Shown one piece after another: positions 25,064 through 34,235 of a stretch of 64,000 bases of DNA. The DNA comes from an uncultured Lachnospiraceae bacterium (GTDB lineage: Bacteria; Bacillota; Clostridia; Lachnospirales; Lachnospiraceae). The notes beneath the pieces are model-generated. The model searched no databases, had not been told where the DNA came from, and saw only the letters and a list, made by a program, of their open reading frames with translations. Every line of letters starts with the position of its first letter. Within the stretch, counting starts at the first letter, position 1. Position numbers and translations under genes: made by a program. The DNA lies in assembly GCA_910577785.1 (NCBI GenBank), contig CAJTNT010000001.1:62001-126000 (forward strand). Direction: 5' to 3'.

Positions 25064-26017
25064 ATGATACCCGATACGAATCGGAAAAGAAAGGACATTA
25101 TCCTTGTTATGGAAAAGGAAATAAAAAAAACGGGAGCAGGGCTGCCGTCCTGCCCGCAGGGACAGGCCGAATCCCTTTCCCTCTATCCAGGCATACGGCT
25201 CTATCCCCTCCTGACAGAAGCAGATACTGCCCCCCTACAGCAGCATAGCCTAAAACACATCCTGGAAATTCATCACTGCCGCGCTGGGCGGATTTGCTGG
25301 AAAACAGAAAATGAGAATGGAATCCACCTTGGACCCGGGGACTTTTCCCTCCGCAGCTCAGACGCCGGCACAGACTTTCACCTATGCTTTCCAGCCGGGA
25401 GCTATGAGGGGCTGATGCTGCGCATAGACTTGGAGGAATTTTCTGCGCATCCGCCAGAATTGCTGGCCGGGACAGGCATTGAGGGAGAAATGCTCTGTAA
25501 AAAATGGTGCAAGAACGGCGCTTTTGCTTCGTTCGCGGGAAATGTGCAGACGGACGCTATTTTCTCGGCATTCTATGGGCAGCCAGAACACCTGCAGCTG
25601 GCATACCAAAAGATCAAATGCCTGGAGCTGCTCCTATTTCTGGGCAAAAAGAAAGCCGCCCCAGCAGAACCGCTGACCGAATTCCAATCGGAACAGGTTG
25701 CCATCATCCGCGCCATCCACGACCAGCTCACACAGAATATCCGCCAGAGGATTACCATCGAATCCCTCTCCCGGCAATACCTGATTAACCCCACAACATT
25801 AAAAGAGGTATTCAAGTCTGTGTATGGAACCTCCATCGCGGCGCACATCAAAGAGCACCGCATGGAGCTGGCGGCACAGCTGCTGCTGGAAACAGACCTG
25901 CATCTGGCGGAGATTGGGCAGCAGGTCGGCTATGAGAGCCAAAGCAAATTCACCTCCGCCTTCAAGGCGTATTACCAGATGCTGCCAACCGAATACCGCA
26001 AAATCCACCGAACATAA
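25064..26017 (+). CDS. AraC-family transcriptional regulator
   Basis: A 317-residue protein. The C-terminal hundred residues hold two helix-turn-helix motifs: ITIESLSRQYLINPTTLKEV and LHLAEIGQQVGYESQSKFTS, then FKAYYQMLPTEYRK, the AraC signature. The N-terminal part (LEIHHCRAGRICWKTENENG, LGPGDFSLRSS) looks like a cupin-type ligand domain of the kind found in YbtA-type regulators. The start could also be the ATG at 25109 (MEKEIKKTG). It follows the ArsR gene on the same strand after 57 bases. Its target is unknown; no operon stands next to it. Confidence 0.85.
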   Translation: MIPDTNRKRKDIILVMEKEIKKTGAGLPSCPQGQAESLSLYPGIRLYPLLTEADTAPLQQHSLKHILEIHHCRAGRICWKTENENGIHLGPGDFSLRSSDAGTDFHLCFPAGSYEGLMLRIDLEEFSAHPPELLAGTGIEGEMLCKKWCKNGAFASFAGNVQTDAIFSAFYGQPEHLQLAYQKIKCLELLLFLGKKKAAPAEPLTEFQSEQVAIIRAIHDQLTQNIRQRITIESLSRQYLINPTTLKEVFKSVYGTSIAAHIKEHRMELAAQLLLETDLHLAEIGQQVGYESQSKFTSAFKAYYQMLPTEYRKIHRT

Positions 26018-26024
26018 TGCCCCC

Positions 26025-26969
26025 TTACAAAAAATCCTCCGCCAGCAAAAATGTCCCCACCTTTTTTACGGCCCCTGTCATATGGATTGCCCCATCTTCG
26101 CTGATTTCTATCAAAAGGCTCCCGCCTGGCATATGCACGGTGACTTCCCCGTCCACCAGCCCCATCCGGTGTGCGGCGGCAGCTGCTGCACAGGCGCCTG
26201 TGCCGGAAGCCAGCGTATAGCCTGCGCCGCGCTCATAGATTTCAATCGCCAGGTTTTGGCGGTCAATTACCTTGCAGAGCTGCATATTGATACGGTTGGG
26301 AAAATATGCAGCGCCTTCCACATAAGGGCCGAGGGATTTGGCTTTCTGTGGCGTAATTTCTTCCATCATAATCACACAGTTGGGGTTGCCGATCGACAGG
26401 CAGGTGGTATTATAATCGTTGTCATGGAAACGTAGGTGGGCGTTTACCACCTCGCCCTCTAAGCCGGAAAGCGGGATTTTGTTGCCTGCGTAGACCGGCT
26501 TGCCCATATGGATGCGCATCCGCCCATCTTCCTGGCTCAGAAATTCAATCTCAATTAACCCTCCCAAGGTATGGAGGGAAAAGCTCTGTGCCGTTACATA
26601 GCCCTCTTCTAATAGGTATTTTGCAAAAATCCGTACGCCATTGCCGCTTTCCTCCGCCTCGGAGCCATCCGGGTTGAACATGCGGAGGCTGATTGCCCCT
26701 TTCTTTGGGATTGGGCCATATAGGAGGCCGTCTGCGCCTGCGCCAAAATGCCTGTGGCACAGCCGCCGGATGACCTCTGGCTGAAGGAGCGGGCAGGGCC
26801 TGTCACCGTCCGGCATCCCCGTGCATAAGGAAGAGCCGAGGCTGCGGGGTTTGGCTGTATCTTCTGCCATATCTGCCCCCGTGCATAGGGGAGGGCTGTT
26901 CTTATTCGGATCCAGCACCAGGTAGTCATTTCCCAGGGCATGGTATTTACTCAATATAATTGCGGACAT
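26025..26969 (-). CDS. dapF: Diaminopimelate epimerase-like protein (DapF), first catalytic Cys replaced by Ser
   Basis: A 314-residue protein with DapF features: KYHALGNDYLVLD at the N-terminus, GADGLLYGP, SIGNPNCVIMM, ERGAGYTLASGTGACAAAA with the second catalytic Cys (GTGAC). In standard DapF the first Cys lies in MCGNGxR; here the segment is EESGNGVRIFAKYL, with Ser. DapF interconverts LL- and meso-diaminopimelate for lysine and peptidoglycan using the two thiols, so activity or substrate may differ. The N-terminal quarter has a low-complexity insert (about 20-57) flanked by two copies of LCTG. It is monocistronic and convergent with the AraC gene, seven bases apart. Confidence 0.8.
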   Translation of the reverse strand: MSAIILSKYHALGNDYLVLDPNKNSPPLCTGADMAEDTAKPRSLGSSLCTGMPDGDRPCPLLQPEVIRRLCHRHFGAGADGLLYGPIPKKGAISLRMFNPDGSEAEESGNGVRIFAKYLLEEGYVTAQSFSLHTLGGLIEIEFLSQEDGRMRIHMGKPVYAGNKIPLSGLEGEVVNAHLRFHDNDYNTTCLSIGNPNCVIMMEEITPQKAKSLGPYVEGAAYFPNRINMQLCKVIDRQNLAIEIYERGAGYTLASGTGACAAAAAAHRMGLVDGEVTVHMPGGSLLIEISEDGAIHMTGAVKKVGTFLLAEDFL

Positions 26970-27075
26970 GGGCTCCTTCTACTTCTATTACGATAGCTTC
27001 TCTTAGTTACAGAGTATGTAGGAAGGGGGATTTTGGTGCATTATTTCTTATATCCTTCCTTTTTCTAATTCACAT

Positions 27076-28377
27076 CTAAACCTTCTTTGCATTTAATTGT
27101 TTTATCAAATCTTGAACCCAGGCTTCACATGGTTCATCAATCGGCGCTATCTCCGGTCTTCTTTGTACGAATGATTCAACCACTGCCAAAAGCCATCTCT
27201 CCGAAATTCTATCCAACTCTGTCTGTGCAATATGTTTTGTTTGATATGCCAACCACTCATCAAAAGAAAGCAATTGTATTTCTACTCCTGTTTCAAAAGC
27301 AATTTCTTCTACACGCTTAACAATATCTTTTCTTCTGTCTACTTCACCATCAACAATGAAACCAGCCACCTTTACTCCCGGTGAAGTCAATATTTTATCA
27401 CGTAATTCTTCCAGCTCATCTCTAAGATATGGCTTTCCATATTTTGCATCCCACGCTTCAACAATTACCTTTCCATCTTTAAGTTCAACATCACCAATAT
27501 TTCTGTGTTTCTTATTCGCTGATCTCATTTGTGATATTGGTACAAGTTCTAAATCCCCAAGCATATTAGATTCGGATATTGCCTGCATAAATCCATGAAT
27601 CACTATTTCAAATGCCCTTGCAGAATATTCCGTTTCACTGAAAAAGGATTTCATAAATCCTGAAATACAGTCAAATTCTTTATATTTAAACTCTTTTGCT
27701 AAAGCAACTACCTCTTCTGCCATACGATTAAAATCGTCAGATTTATTCTTAAGCTGTGCCATCAAATAATACAAACCTAATTTTGCAGGCATTCTTTCCT
27801 CTTCAATAGCATCAACGAGATCTATCCATTCTGTAAACGGGCCTCTCATTTCTGCTTTATACAATTTTGAATAAGGGTAATTTTCTGCTAAACTTCTTGT
27901 CATAAACACACCAAATTTATTTACATTCAGCAGCCCTTGTTCTCTTAAAAAAGGGGTACTATAGGTCGAATCAATCGTACGCATTGAAATACCATCTACC
28001 CACGAAAATGATCCCCTTCTGGTCGTACCTTTATGTAATCTTATACTTTGTTCCGGAGCAATGCTTTTAATCGTTAATTGCAGAAATGCCACGCCAACTA
28101 AAGCTCTTCCCACCTCGCTTGTAATCCCTTTCACAAGACGTTTCAAAAGTGTCTTATTTTCTCTCGACAATTCTTGAAAATCCACATCTGGAAGTTCCGT
28201 CATAATTTTGTATAAATAGCCTTCCGCCAAAACATTATTAATCTTTTCATAACGCTTCTGCGTAGCCGCATTCTGAAAACCTTCATAATATGTTGTTACA
28301 ATATTATTCTGATATAATTCGTATCTATCCAAATAAATATCCAAATGGCTATTATCTTTTTCGTTTTTATCAGCCAT
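27076..28377 (-). CDS. Putative type II restriction endonuclease
   Basis: A 433-residue, AT-rich gene starting two bases after the methyltransferase stop. A PD-(D/E)XK-like core is visible late in the protein: NIGDVELKDGKVIVEAWDAK supplies an Asp, an acidic residue and DAK, followed by predicted helix PYLRDELEELRDKI and strand VKVAGFIVDGE. The rest is mainly helical with no recognised domain. Linkage to a cytosine-5 methyltransferase and matching base composition make a cognate restriction enzyme the best call. The recognition sequence cannot be read. Confidence 0.7.
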   Translation of the reverse strand: MADKNEKDNSHLDIYLDRYELYQNNIVTTYYEGFQNAATQKRYEKINNVLAEGYLYKIMTELPDVDFQELSRENKTLLKRLVKGITSEVGRALVGVAFLQLTIKSIAPEQSIRLHKGTTRRGSFSWVDGISMRTIDSTYSTPFLREQGLLNVNKFGVFMTRSLAENYPYSKLYKAEMRGPFTEWIDLVDAIEEERMPAKLGLYYLMAQLKNKSDDFNRMAEEVVALAKEFKYKEFDCISGFMKSFFSETEYSARAFEIVIHGFMQAISESNMLGDLELVPISQMRSANKKHRNIGDVELKDGKVIVEAWDAKYGKPYLRDELEELRDKILTSPGVKVAGFIVDGEVDRRKDIVKRVEEIAFETGVEIQLLSFDEWLAYQTKHIAQTELDRISERWLLAVVESFVQRRPEIAPIDEPCEAWVQDLIKQLNAKKV

Positions 28378-28378
28378 G

Positions 28379-30310
28379 TTATTTTACCCTCTTTCTTAGT
28401 TGAACACTTTGTGGTGTTAGGGTTGGGAACGCATATGGAACCAGCCAATAACCTTCCTGTATCTGTGGATTAGTGCTATTATTTCTAATCTCATAGCCTA
28501 TACTTCGCAAAAATTCTGCAACATCTGCTAACTTATATTCTGGAACTTCCCAGCACGATGACAAATCTTGTGAAGAAATCATTTCTGTAACATGTTTTCC
28601 TTCTACCACTTTTTTTATAATCGCTGCATATTTAAATTCCGTATTAATCTGACATTCACATTTAATTTTGGGAACATATTGATAATAACCATTAAGTTGT
28701 ACCAAATCTGCTTTTATGGAATTAATAATCAATTCATGTTCAAATGCTTTCCACGCAACCGTAAATGCTCCTGCTTCCTCTGAATATATCCACAATTCTA
28801 CGGAAGAAATATCCAAATTCCAATCTACCACATTTGGTTTTATATTAATTAACATTTTACAATCTGATACCGAATCCTTCAGCGACCTAACCATAATCAA
28901 TAACTTATCTCCCCAATTGACAGTAATGCTAAAACTAGCCTCATCTTTTTCTGTTATCTTAAAATAAAAGTTCTTTGTTAAAATACAAAAATACTCATGT
29001 GAATCTGGTAAAACAACACGGTTTTCTCTCATAGCAGCAATTGCCATCCTAGCTTTCTTTTGATATATTGCTGTAAGCGTACGCTTCCTTTTTCTAAAAG
29101 TAAGTTCTTCCCCTTCCTCTAACAAAGAAAGTTTAAATGGAAAATGTGTTTTAAACACCTGTTGTCTTATAGCCAAAGCCATCATTCTTGCTAATTGAGG
29201 CGGAACAGAATTCCCAATTTGCTTAACTGCAATTTGCTTGCTTCCGCTTATTTCATAATCATCTGGGAAAGTTTGCAGCCGCTTATATTCTGAATAAGCA
29301 AAAAAACGGTTCTCCCAATGAAAAGGGCCTGTATAAGCGCCGCCAGATGCTTTAATTGTTCTCACTGGCTGATTTGGGTCTGCTTTATAGAGAAAATCTG
29401 AAAACTTGGACCGCCAAGCAAAAATAGGAGTTGGATGTCCCATCTCTTCTGTATAGAAACTATAATTCAGGCCTGGGGGAATGTCATCCAGCAAAGCCCC
29501 ATATCGACCACCGATTCCAGACTTATTTTCTTCTTCTGTTAATGCAACGCCCATCACTGCCGTTTCCGCATTGTAAAAAGGTTCATCATCTATCGAATCT
29601 GGGCCATGTGTAGGCCTTGGAAATTTAAACTTACCTTCTTTTAATCCTACGATAATCAAACGCTCTCTATGTTGTGGAACACCATAATCTGCAGCATCTA
29701 CGATCCGATAATATAGCCTATATCCTGCCTCTGAAAAACTTTTTAAAATTTCTTTCCAAGCCTCCCCTTTTTGGGCGCCAATGATCCCATACACATTTTC
29801 AAATAAAAACCCCACTGGTTCAAGTTCTTTTAACAGTCGGACATATTCTTTAAAAAGAATGCCTCTAGCATCTGTAGTTCCTAAAACGCCATTCGCCCTC
29901 CGTCCCGCTGCACTAAACGTTTGGCAGGGCGGCCCTCCTATTATAAAATCAATATTTCCTAAATGTTGCGGTGTATATTCATTTATATCTATACAATTTA
30001 CCTTTGAACTTTCAAAACGTTTTCCTCTTCCAGAATTTAACTCTAACGTTTTACAGAATTTACTTTCAATTTCTACTGATTCAACAATTTCAAATCCAAC
30101 GTCATTAAATCCTATATCAAGTCCACCCGCACCAGAAAACAAGCTTAATGTTCTTATTGATGGTATCCTATTATCTATCAGATACTGTTTTATCGCTCTT
30201 CCAAACATATCCGGCCAGGCTGGAATATTTTTATCACAGCCGAATTTGTCACATATATCACTTAAAGTTGATTGTTCATTTCCTATCGTAAAAATACTTA
30301 ATTGTTCCAT
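28379..30310 (-). CDS. DNA (cytosine-5) methyltransferase of a type II R-M system
   Basis: A 643-residue protein. C5-methyltransferase motifs occur in order: SLFSGAGGLDIGF (I, AdoMet), DFIIGGPPCQTFSAAGRR (IV, catalytic Pro-Cys), FLFENVYGIIG (VI), VPQHRERLIIVG (VIII), and VKQIGNSVPPQLARMMAL (X). About 90 residues precede motif I, and some 230 residues follow motif X, an extension without a recognised domain (about 410-643). It methylates the host sites cut by the adjacent nuclease. The pair is markedly AT-rich compared with dapF and the HAD gene on either side, consistent with acquisition as a cassette. Confidence 0.92.
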   Translation of the reverse strand: MEQLSIFTIGNEQSTLSDICDKFGCDKNIPAWPDMFGRAIKQYLIDNRIPSIRTLSLFSGAGGLDIGFNDVGFEIVESVEIESKFCKTLELNSGRGKRFESSKVNCIDINEYTPQHLGNIDFIIGGPPCQTFSAAGRRANGVLGTTDARGILFKEYVRLLKELEPVGFLFENVYGIIGAQKGEAWKEILKSFSEAGYRLYYRIVDAADYGVPQHRERLIIVGLKEGKFKFPRPTHGPDSIDDEPFYNAETAVMGVALTEEENKSGIGGRYGALLDDIPPGLNYSFYTEEMGHPTPIFAWRSKFSDFLYKADPNQPVRTIKASGGAYTGPFHWENRFFAYSEYKRLQTFPDDYEISGSKQIAVKQIGNSVPPQLARMMALAIRQQVFKTHFPFKLSLLEEGEELTFRKRKRTLTAIYQKKARMAIAAMRENRVVLPDSHEYFCILTKNFYFKITEKDEASFSITVNWGDKLLIMVRSLKDSVSDCKMLINIKPNVVDWNLDISSVELWIYSEEAGAFTVAWKAFEHELIINSIKADLVQLNGYYQYVPKIKCECQINTEFKYAAIIKKVVEGKHVTEMISSQDLSSCWEVPEYKLADVAEFLRSIGYEIRNNSTNPQIQEGYWLVPYAFPTLTPQSVQLRKRVK

Positions 30311-30438
30311 GTCAACACCAAATCCTTATATTTTAATTTTCTATCCATAGCCACCGCTATGCCATCATCAATGTCTTGATCTATGATATCCATAATAGTA
30401 CCTACCATATCCTAAGCTCATAGAACAATTTATTTCTC

Positions 30439-31089
30439 TTATCCCAGATAGCTTACAACCTCCGAAAGGCTGTCAAAAATTTCTGTTACGCCCAGCCGCC
30501 TCATTTCCTCAAAATCATGCTCAAACCCATAGGACACGCCGATGCAGGCAATCCCGGCTTCCTGGGCGCCCCTGGCGTCATATCTGGTATCCCCGATTAA
30601 GACAGCCTGCCCGGGCTCTGAAATATGTAAACGTTCCACTGCCACCTCTAACACCTGGATTTTGGTTCTAATGTTCTTGTCAATCTGGGCGCCGCAAATT
30701 GCGTCAAAATACCGCGCCACCTGGAAACGTTCCAATATCTGGAGGCAGAACGGCTCCGGCTTGGAAGACGCCAGGCCAATCCGAAACCTTTTTTGTCTCA
30801 GAGCCTTTAGGGCATCTTCCACGCCCGGATAAAGTTCGCATTCATTTACGCCTGTCACCCGGTATTCCCTGCGGAAAATGGCAGTCGCTTCCTTGGCTTT
30901 TTCCACAGAAAAGCCGTACTCCCTCTGGAATGATTCTTCCACGGGCGGCCCAATAAAACGCCTTAAGGTTCCGGGCGCCGCATCCGTTATCCCGAAAGCC
31001 TTCAGCGCAAGCTGGACACAGTTTGTAATTCCCCGCTCAGTATTCACCAGCGTGCCGTCTAAGTCAAACAATATGGTTGTCTTCTTCAT
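30439..31089 (-). CDS. HAD-superfamily phosphatase (phosphoglycolate phosphatase-like)
   Basis: Translation from the ATG at 31089, preceded by GGGAGG, gives MKKTTILFDLDGTLVNTERG with the nucleophile and acid/base Asp pair of motif I. GLASSKPEPF (motifs II and III, Ser and Lys) and AVLIGDTRYDARGAQEAGIA (motif IV Asp pair) complete a subfamily IA HAD hydrolase of 216 residues. It belongs to the PGP/Gph-like branch that dephosphorylates small sugar or glycolate phosphates, but the substrate is uncertain. It follows the MoxR gene by 28 bases and may be the last gene of that transcript. Confidence 0.88.
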   Translation of the reverse strand: MKKTTILFDLDGTLVNTERGITNCVQLALKAFGITDAAPGTLRRFIGPPVEESFQREYGFSVEKAKEATAIFRREYRVTGVNECELYPGVEDALKALRQKRFRIGLASSKPEPFCLQILERFQVARYFDAICGAQIDKNIRTKIQVLEVAVERLHISEPGQAVLIGDTRYDARGAQEAGIACIGVSYGFEHDFEEMRRLGVTEIFDSLSEVVSYLG

Positions 31090-31117
31090 ACCGTACTTTC
31101 CTCCCTTGCTCATTTGC

Positions 31118-32743
31118 TTATGAAAGCCGCTCCAGCAGCTTCCGGCGCTTCTCGTCAAAGAGCAGCTCCTGGTTGTATTGGAAATAACGGGGGCAGTCAC
31201 AGCCCTGCAGGAACTTCACGCTATGGTAATTGGAATTGAGTTCCGTAATGAACATTACCATTTCCTGGCCGCTGCCAAAAGCGCCCTCCAAAAAATCAAA
31301 GGCATATTCCAGGGCATGGGACGCTTCCTCCTGCCGCCGCTCATAGATGCCATTTTCTACGGCAAACAGTTCCTTCACCCGCCGGAAAGCCTGCCCTCTC
31401 TGGGCAATTCCCTCTAATTTCAACGTCTGGGCAAAACGTTCCATGGTCTGCAGCAGCCTGCGGTACTGCGCAACTTCCTCACGTCCTAATAGCTCCGCTT
31501 TCTTTTTCTGCTCATATGCGGCGGACACCTTCTGGCATATGCCGCCAAATACTTCCTGGGCGTCCCCGCTTCCTGCGCCCTTATCCCCCTGTACGCCTTC
31601 GCCGCTCTCTATTCGCACTTCCCCTGACGCTCCCCGAACCTCTATTCCGCCTTCCCCTGGCACGCCTTCATTATTTCCCATTGGCATTTCCCCTGGCAAC
31701 GGCGCAGCCAGCGCCTTAAATTCCATCAGGCAGCTCTGCAGCCGTTCCATCTGCCATTCCTCTGACACGGCCTGTTTCAGGGCTTCATTGACCTTTGAGA
31801 GGATAAGGCCCAGGACGCTCAGACGCTCGTCAAAGGAGGCATGGGCAACCTTCTGAATGAGGATCTCGTCCAAATGCCCTTGGAAGATTTCTTCCAGCTG
31901 GTAATCAGCCTGATATTTATAATACAGCTCTAGGTAATTGGCAAAGTCCTTGGCAATCTTGGGGAACTGGATATACTGCGCCACCACTTCACGGTCTACC
32001 TCCTTGCCTAGCTTTTCATAGACACGGATAAAATTGGACAGATCCTCCCAGCCCCTGGGAGTGGCAAAATTCCTGCCGTCCACCGTGGTTTCCATCTGGT
32101 AAAAATGCTGTTTTCTGGCATTGAGGTAGGAAATCACCGCCCCGTGGAGCCCCTGCTGGTACGCATATTCCTTCCATACGCCAAAATCCGCTTCCACCTC
32201 TATCTTCTTCACACGATCCATGGTGACCATGTCAAATTCGCGGACAGACTTATTGTACTCTGGCGGGTTTCCTGCCGCCACAATTATCCAGCCTGCGGGA
32301 ATCTTATGGTTGCCGAAAGACTTGTACTGCAGGAACTGCAGCATGGCCGGGGCCAACGTCTCTGATACGCAGTTTATCTCATCAATAAAGAGGATGCCTT
32401 CCCGAAGGCCTGTCTGCTCCATTTTCTCATAGACAGCGCCCACAATCTCGCTCATCGTGTACTCTGTCACGGCATATTCTTTCCCGCCATACTGTTTTGT
32501 GGAAATAAAAGGCAGGCCAATGGCGCTTTGCCGGGTATGGTGGGTAATCGTATAGGCCACCAGGGCAACCCCGCACTCCTTGGACACCTGCTCCATAATC
32601 TGCGTCTTCCCAATCCCAGGGGAACCCAGCAGGAAAATGGGGCGCTGGCGGATCGCGGGGATTTCATACGACCCGAAACCGTCTTTGGCCAAATATGCCT
32701 CTATGGTATTTTTAATTTCTTCCTTGGTCCGTTTAATATTCAT
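31118..32743 (-). CDS. MoxR-like AAA+ ATPase
   Basis: A 541-residue ATPase. Walker A is LLGSPGIGKTQIMEQ (about residue 37), Walker B GILFIDEINCVSE, and sensor 1 lies in WIIVAAGNPPEYN. About 200 residues further a low-complexity glycine/glutamate insert occurs (around GGIEVRGASGEVRIESGEG), after which a helical C-terminus follows. MoxR ATPases act with VWA-domain proteins as chaperones that insert metals or remodel complexes; the VWA partner lies directly upstream. The start has only a weak SD and overlaps the end of a tiny upstream ORF, so translational coupling is likely. Confidence 0.85.
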   Translation of the reverse strand: MNIKRTKEEIKNTIEAYLAKDGFGSYEIPAIRQRPIFLLGSPGIGKTQIMEQVSKECGVALVAYTITHHTRQSAIGLPFISTKQYGGKEYAVTEYTMSEIVGAVYEKMEQTGLREGILFIDEINCVSETLAPAMLQFLQYKSFGNHKIPAGWIIVAAGNPPEYNKSVREFDMVTMDRVKKIEVEADFGVWKEYAYQQGLHGAVISYLNARKQHFYQMETTVDGRNFATPRGWEDLSNFIRVYEKLGKEVDREVVAQYIQFPKIAKDFANYLELYYKYQADYQLEEIFQGHLDEILIQKVAHASFDERLSVLGLILSKVNEALKQAVSEEWQMERLQSCLMEFKALAAPLPGEMPMGNNEGVPGEGGIEVRGASGEVRIESGEGVQGDKGAGSGDAQEVFGGICQKVSAAYEQKKKAELLGREEVAQYRRLLQTMERFAQTLKLEGIAQRGQAFRRVKELFAVENGIYERRQEEASHALEYAFDFLEGAFGSGQEMVMFITELNSNYHSVKFLQGCDCPRYFQYNQELLFDEKRRKLLERLS

Positions 32744-32890
32744 TTTCTTCTAACAACCTTCTTCCATCGCATTGTCTTTGATTCCTAAGTGCTTCCTTAC
32801 TCTGTTCCATATTCATTATCCTGCATTCCCTTTCTTCCATCGCACTGCCTTTGCATTTGCCCTCTGTCGTTTTGCTTGTCTCATACGCAT
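32733..32890 (-). other. Two overlapping micro-ORFs linking the VWA and MoxR genes
   Basis: After the VWA stop an ATG at 32890 opens a 24-codon basic ORF (MRMRQAKRQRANAKAVRWKK) whose TAA at 32818-32816 shares a base with the next ATG (32816). That one runs 27 codons (MNMEQSKEALRNQRQCDGRR) and ends ten bases inside the MoxR gene. Both include a copy of the direct repeat GCGATGGAAGAA. Whether peptides are made is unknown; they may serve only to pass ribosomes to MoxR. Confidence 0.35.
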
Positions 32891-32897
32891 GGCGTCA

Positions 32898-34205
32898 CTA
32901 CCCTTCTCTTATCTCCTCTTCGCCCAGAATCAGCTTGATCGCCCAGGGCGGCACATCCACATCCTGATAGTCTTCGCGGAAGAAGACAAACGCCGTATCG
33001 TAAGGCGGCTTTTTCAGGGGATACCTTCCATAACCGTCGGTAAAATAAATCAGCCCCCGCAGCTTGTGGAAAGCCTTTTTTGCCAAAAGCTTCTCTACAT
33101 ATTGGAAGACGGGCCGGAAATCTGTCCCGCCCATGCCCTTTACCTGGAAATCCTCCATATAGGCCGCAAGCTGCTGCTGGCTTTCGATAACTACATCCGA
33201 CTGCACCCGCTCATCACACTGGATGAGATGGATACAGAACCGGCGGTAAAAGGATTCCGACTGGCTTAAGATGCCGTATGTCTCCTCCAGGAATTTCTGC
33301 ACCAGGCTGGCCTTACAGGACATGGAAGTATCAATGGCAATTACAAAATCTTCGATTTTGTGGATCTCGCGTGTCTCCTGGTGCTCAATCAGGGGCATAT
33401 TGCCATACAGCTCCATCCCATAATGGTAAAAGATATAGTCAAAGCTGTCCAAATCCACTTGCATCTCTTCTTTGAGGACGCAGAATTTCTTGAGGAACGC
33501 ACGGTAATCATAGCGTTCCCGGTTCTCAACCCGCAGCTGCTCCTGCAGGCCTTGGGAATCCTCCGCAGCCTCTTTGGAAAACAGCTCCAGCTCCGCCTCC
33601 ATCTTCTCACGGATTTCCTGCCATTGGTTCTGCTGCTCTAACGGGGATCTGGGGTCTTTTGCTTCCCGTTCCCAGAACGCATGGCTATCTACCGCAAATT
33701 CCTGTATCAGCCGGGCGATCGTGCGGGGATCTGGCTCTGCCTTCTGCAGGAGATGGAAGACAGCCTCGCCATGGATGACGGGGATTTTCTTCTGCAGGCC
33801 GTCATACACTGCCCTGCGGTAGGGCTTCGGCGGGTTGCGCAGGCAGCGGCAGCGCAGCCCGTCTATGATATGCTCCACGGCAAGGTCACAGGCAAGATCC
33901 CATAGGGCAGCTTCCCTGCGGCCGCGGGCATTCCAGATATGGCCAAACAGGCAATGGAGCAGGCTGTGGAGATAGCTGCGGTTTACGGGGACATTGCCGA
34001 TTTTGTATTGTTCCAGTAAAAATTCTGGGTTATAACGGAAGAACTGCCCATCAGTTGCCGTATGTGGGACTGCCATCGTCGGCTCGAAGGCCAGGCTATG
34101 AAGGGCCACGTCCAGGAAACGCATATTCAGGTATAGTTCATTTCTGCAATCGCAGAGGATTTCATTGCAGATTTCTATTTTTTCTAATAACTGCTCTTCA
34201 AACAT
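32898..34205 (-). CDS. VWA-like metallopeptidase-related protein (DUF2201 type)
   Basis: A 435-residue protein. The N-terminal 150 residues resemble the DUF2201 metal-dependent-peptidase-like domain: NVPVNRSYLHSLLHCLFGHI, with a Hx3H-like pair, and WDLACDLAVEHIIDGLR. The C-terminal part is a VWA-like fold with DFVIAIDTSMSCKASLV (DxSxS MIDAS motif) and GMGGTDFRPVF (the MIDAS Thr region). Together with the downstream MoxR ATPase it forms the usual MoxR/VWA pair. The SD GGAAAGG lies nine bases before the ATG. The gene upstream is an LRR protein 31 bases away. Confidence 0.82.
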   Translation of the reverse strand: MFEEQLLEKIEICNEILCDCRNELYLNMRFLDVALHSLAFEPTMAVPHTATDGQFFRYNPEFLLEQYKIGNVPVNRSYLHSLLHCLFGHIWNARGRREAALWDLACDLAVEHIIDGLRCRCLRNPPKPYRRAVYDGLQKKIPVIHGEAVFHLLQKAEPDPRTIARLIQEFAVDSHAFWEREAKDPRSPLEQQNQWQEIREKMEAELELFSKEAAEDSQGLQEQLRVENRERYDYRAFLKKFCVLKEEMQVDLDSFDYIFYHYGMELYGNMPLIEHQETREIHKIEDFVIAIDTSMSCKASLVQKFLEETYGILSQSESFYRRFCIHLIQCDERVQSDVVIESQQQLAAYMEDFQVKGMGGTDFRPVFQYVEKLLAKKAFHKLRGLIYFTDGYGRYPLKKPPYDTAFVFFREDYQDVDVPPWAIKLILGEEEIREG

Positions 34206-34235
34206 AGCATGTAACCTTTCCTAACATTTCTATAA

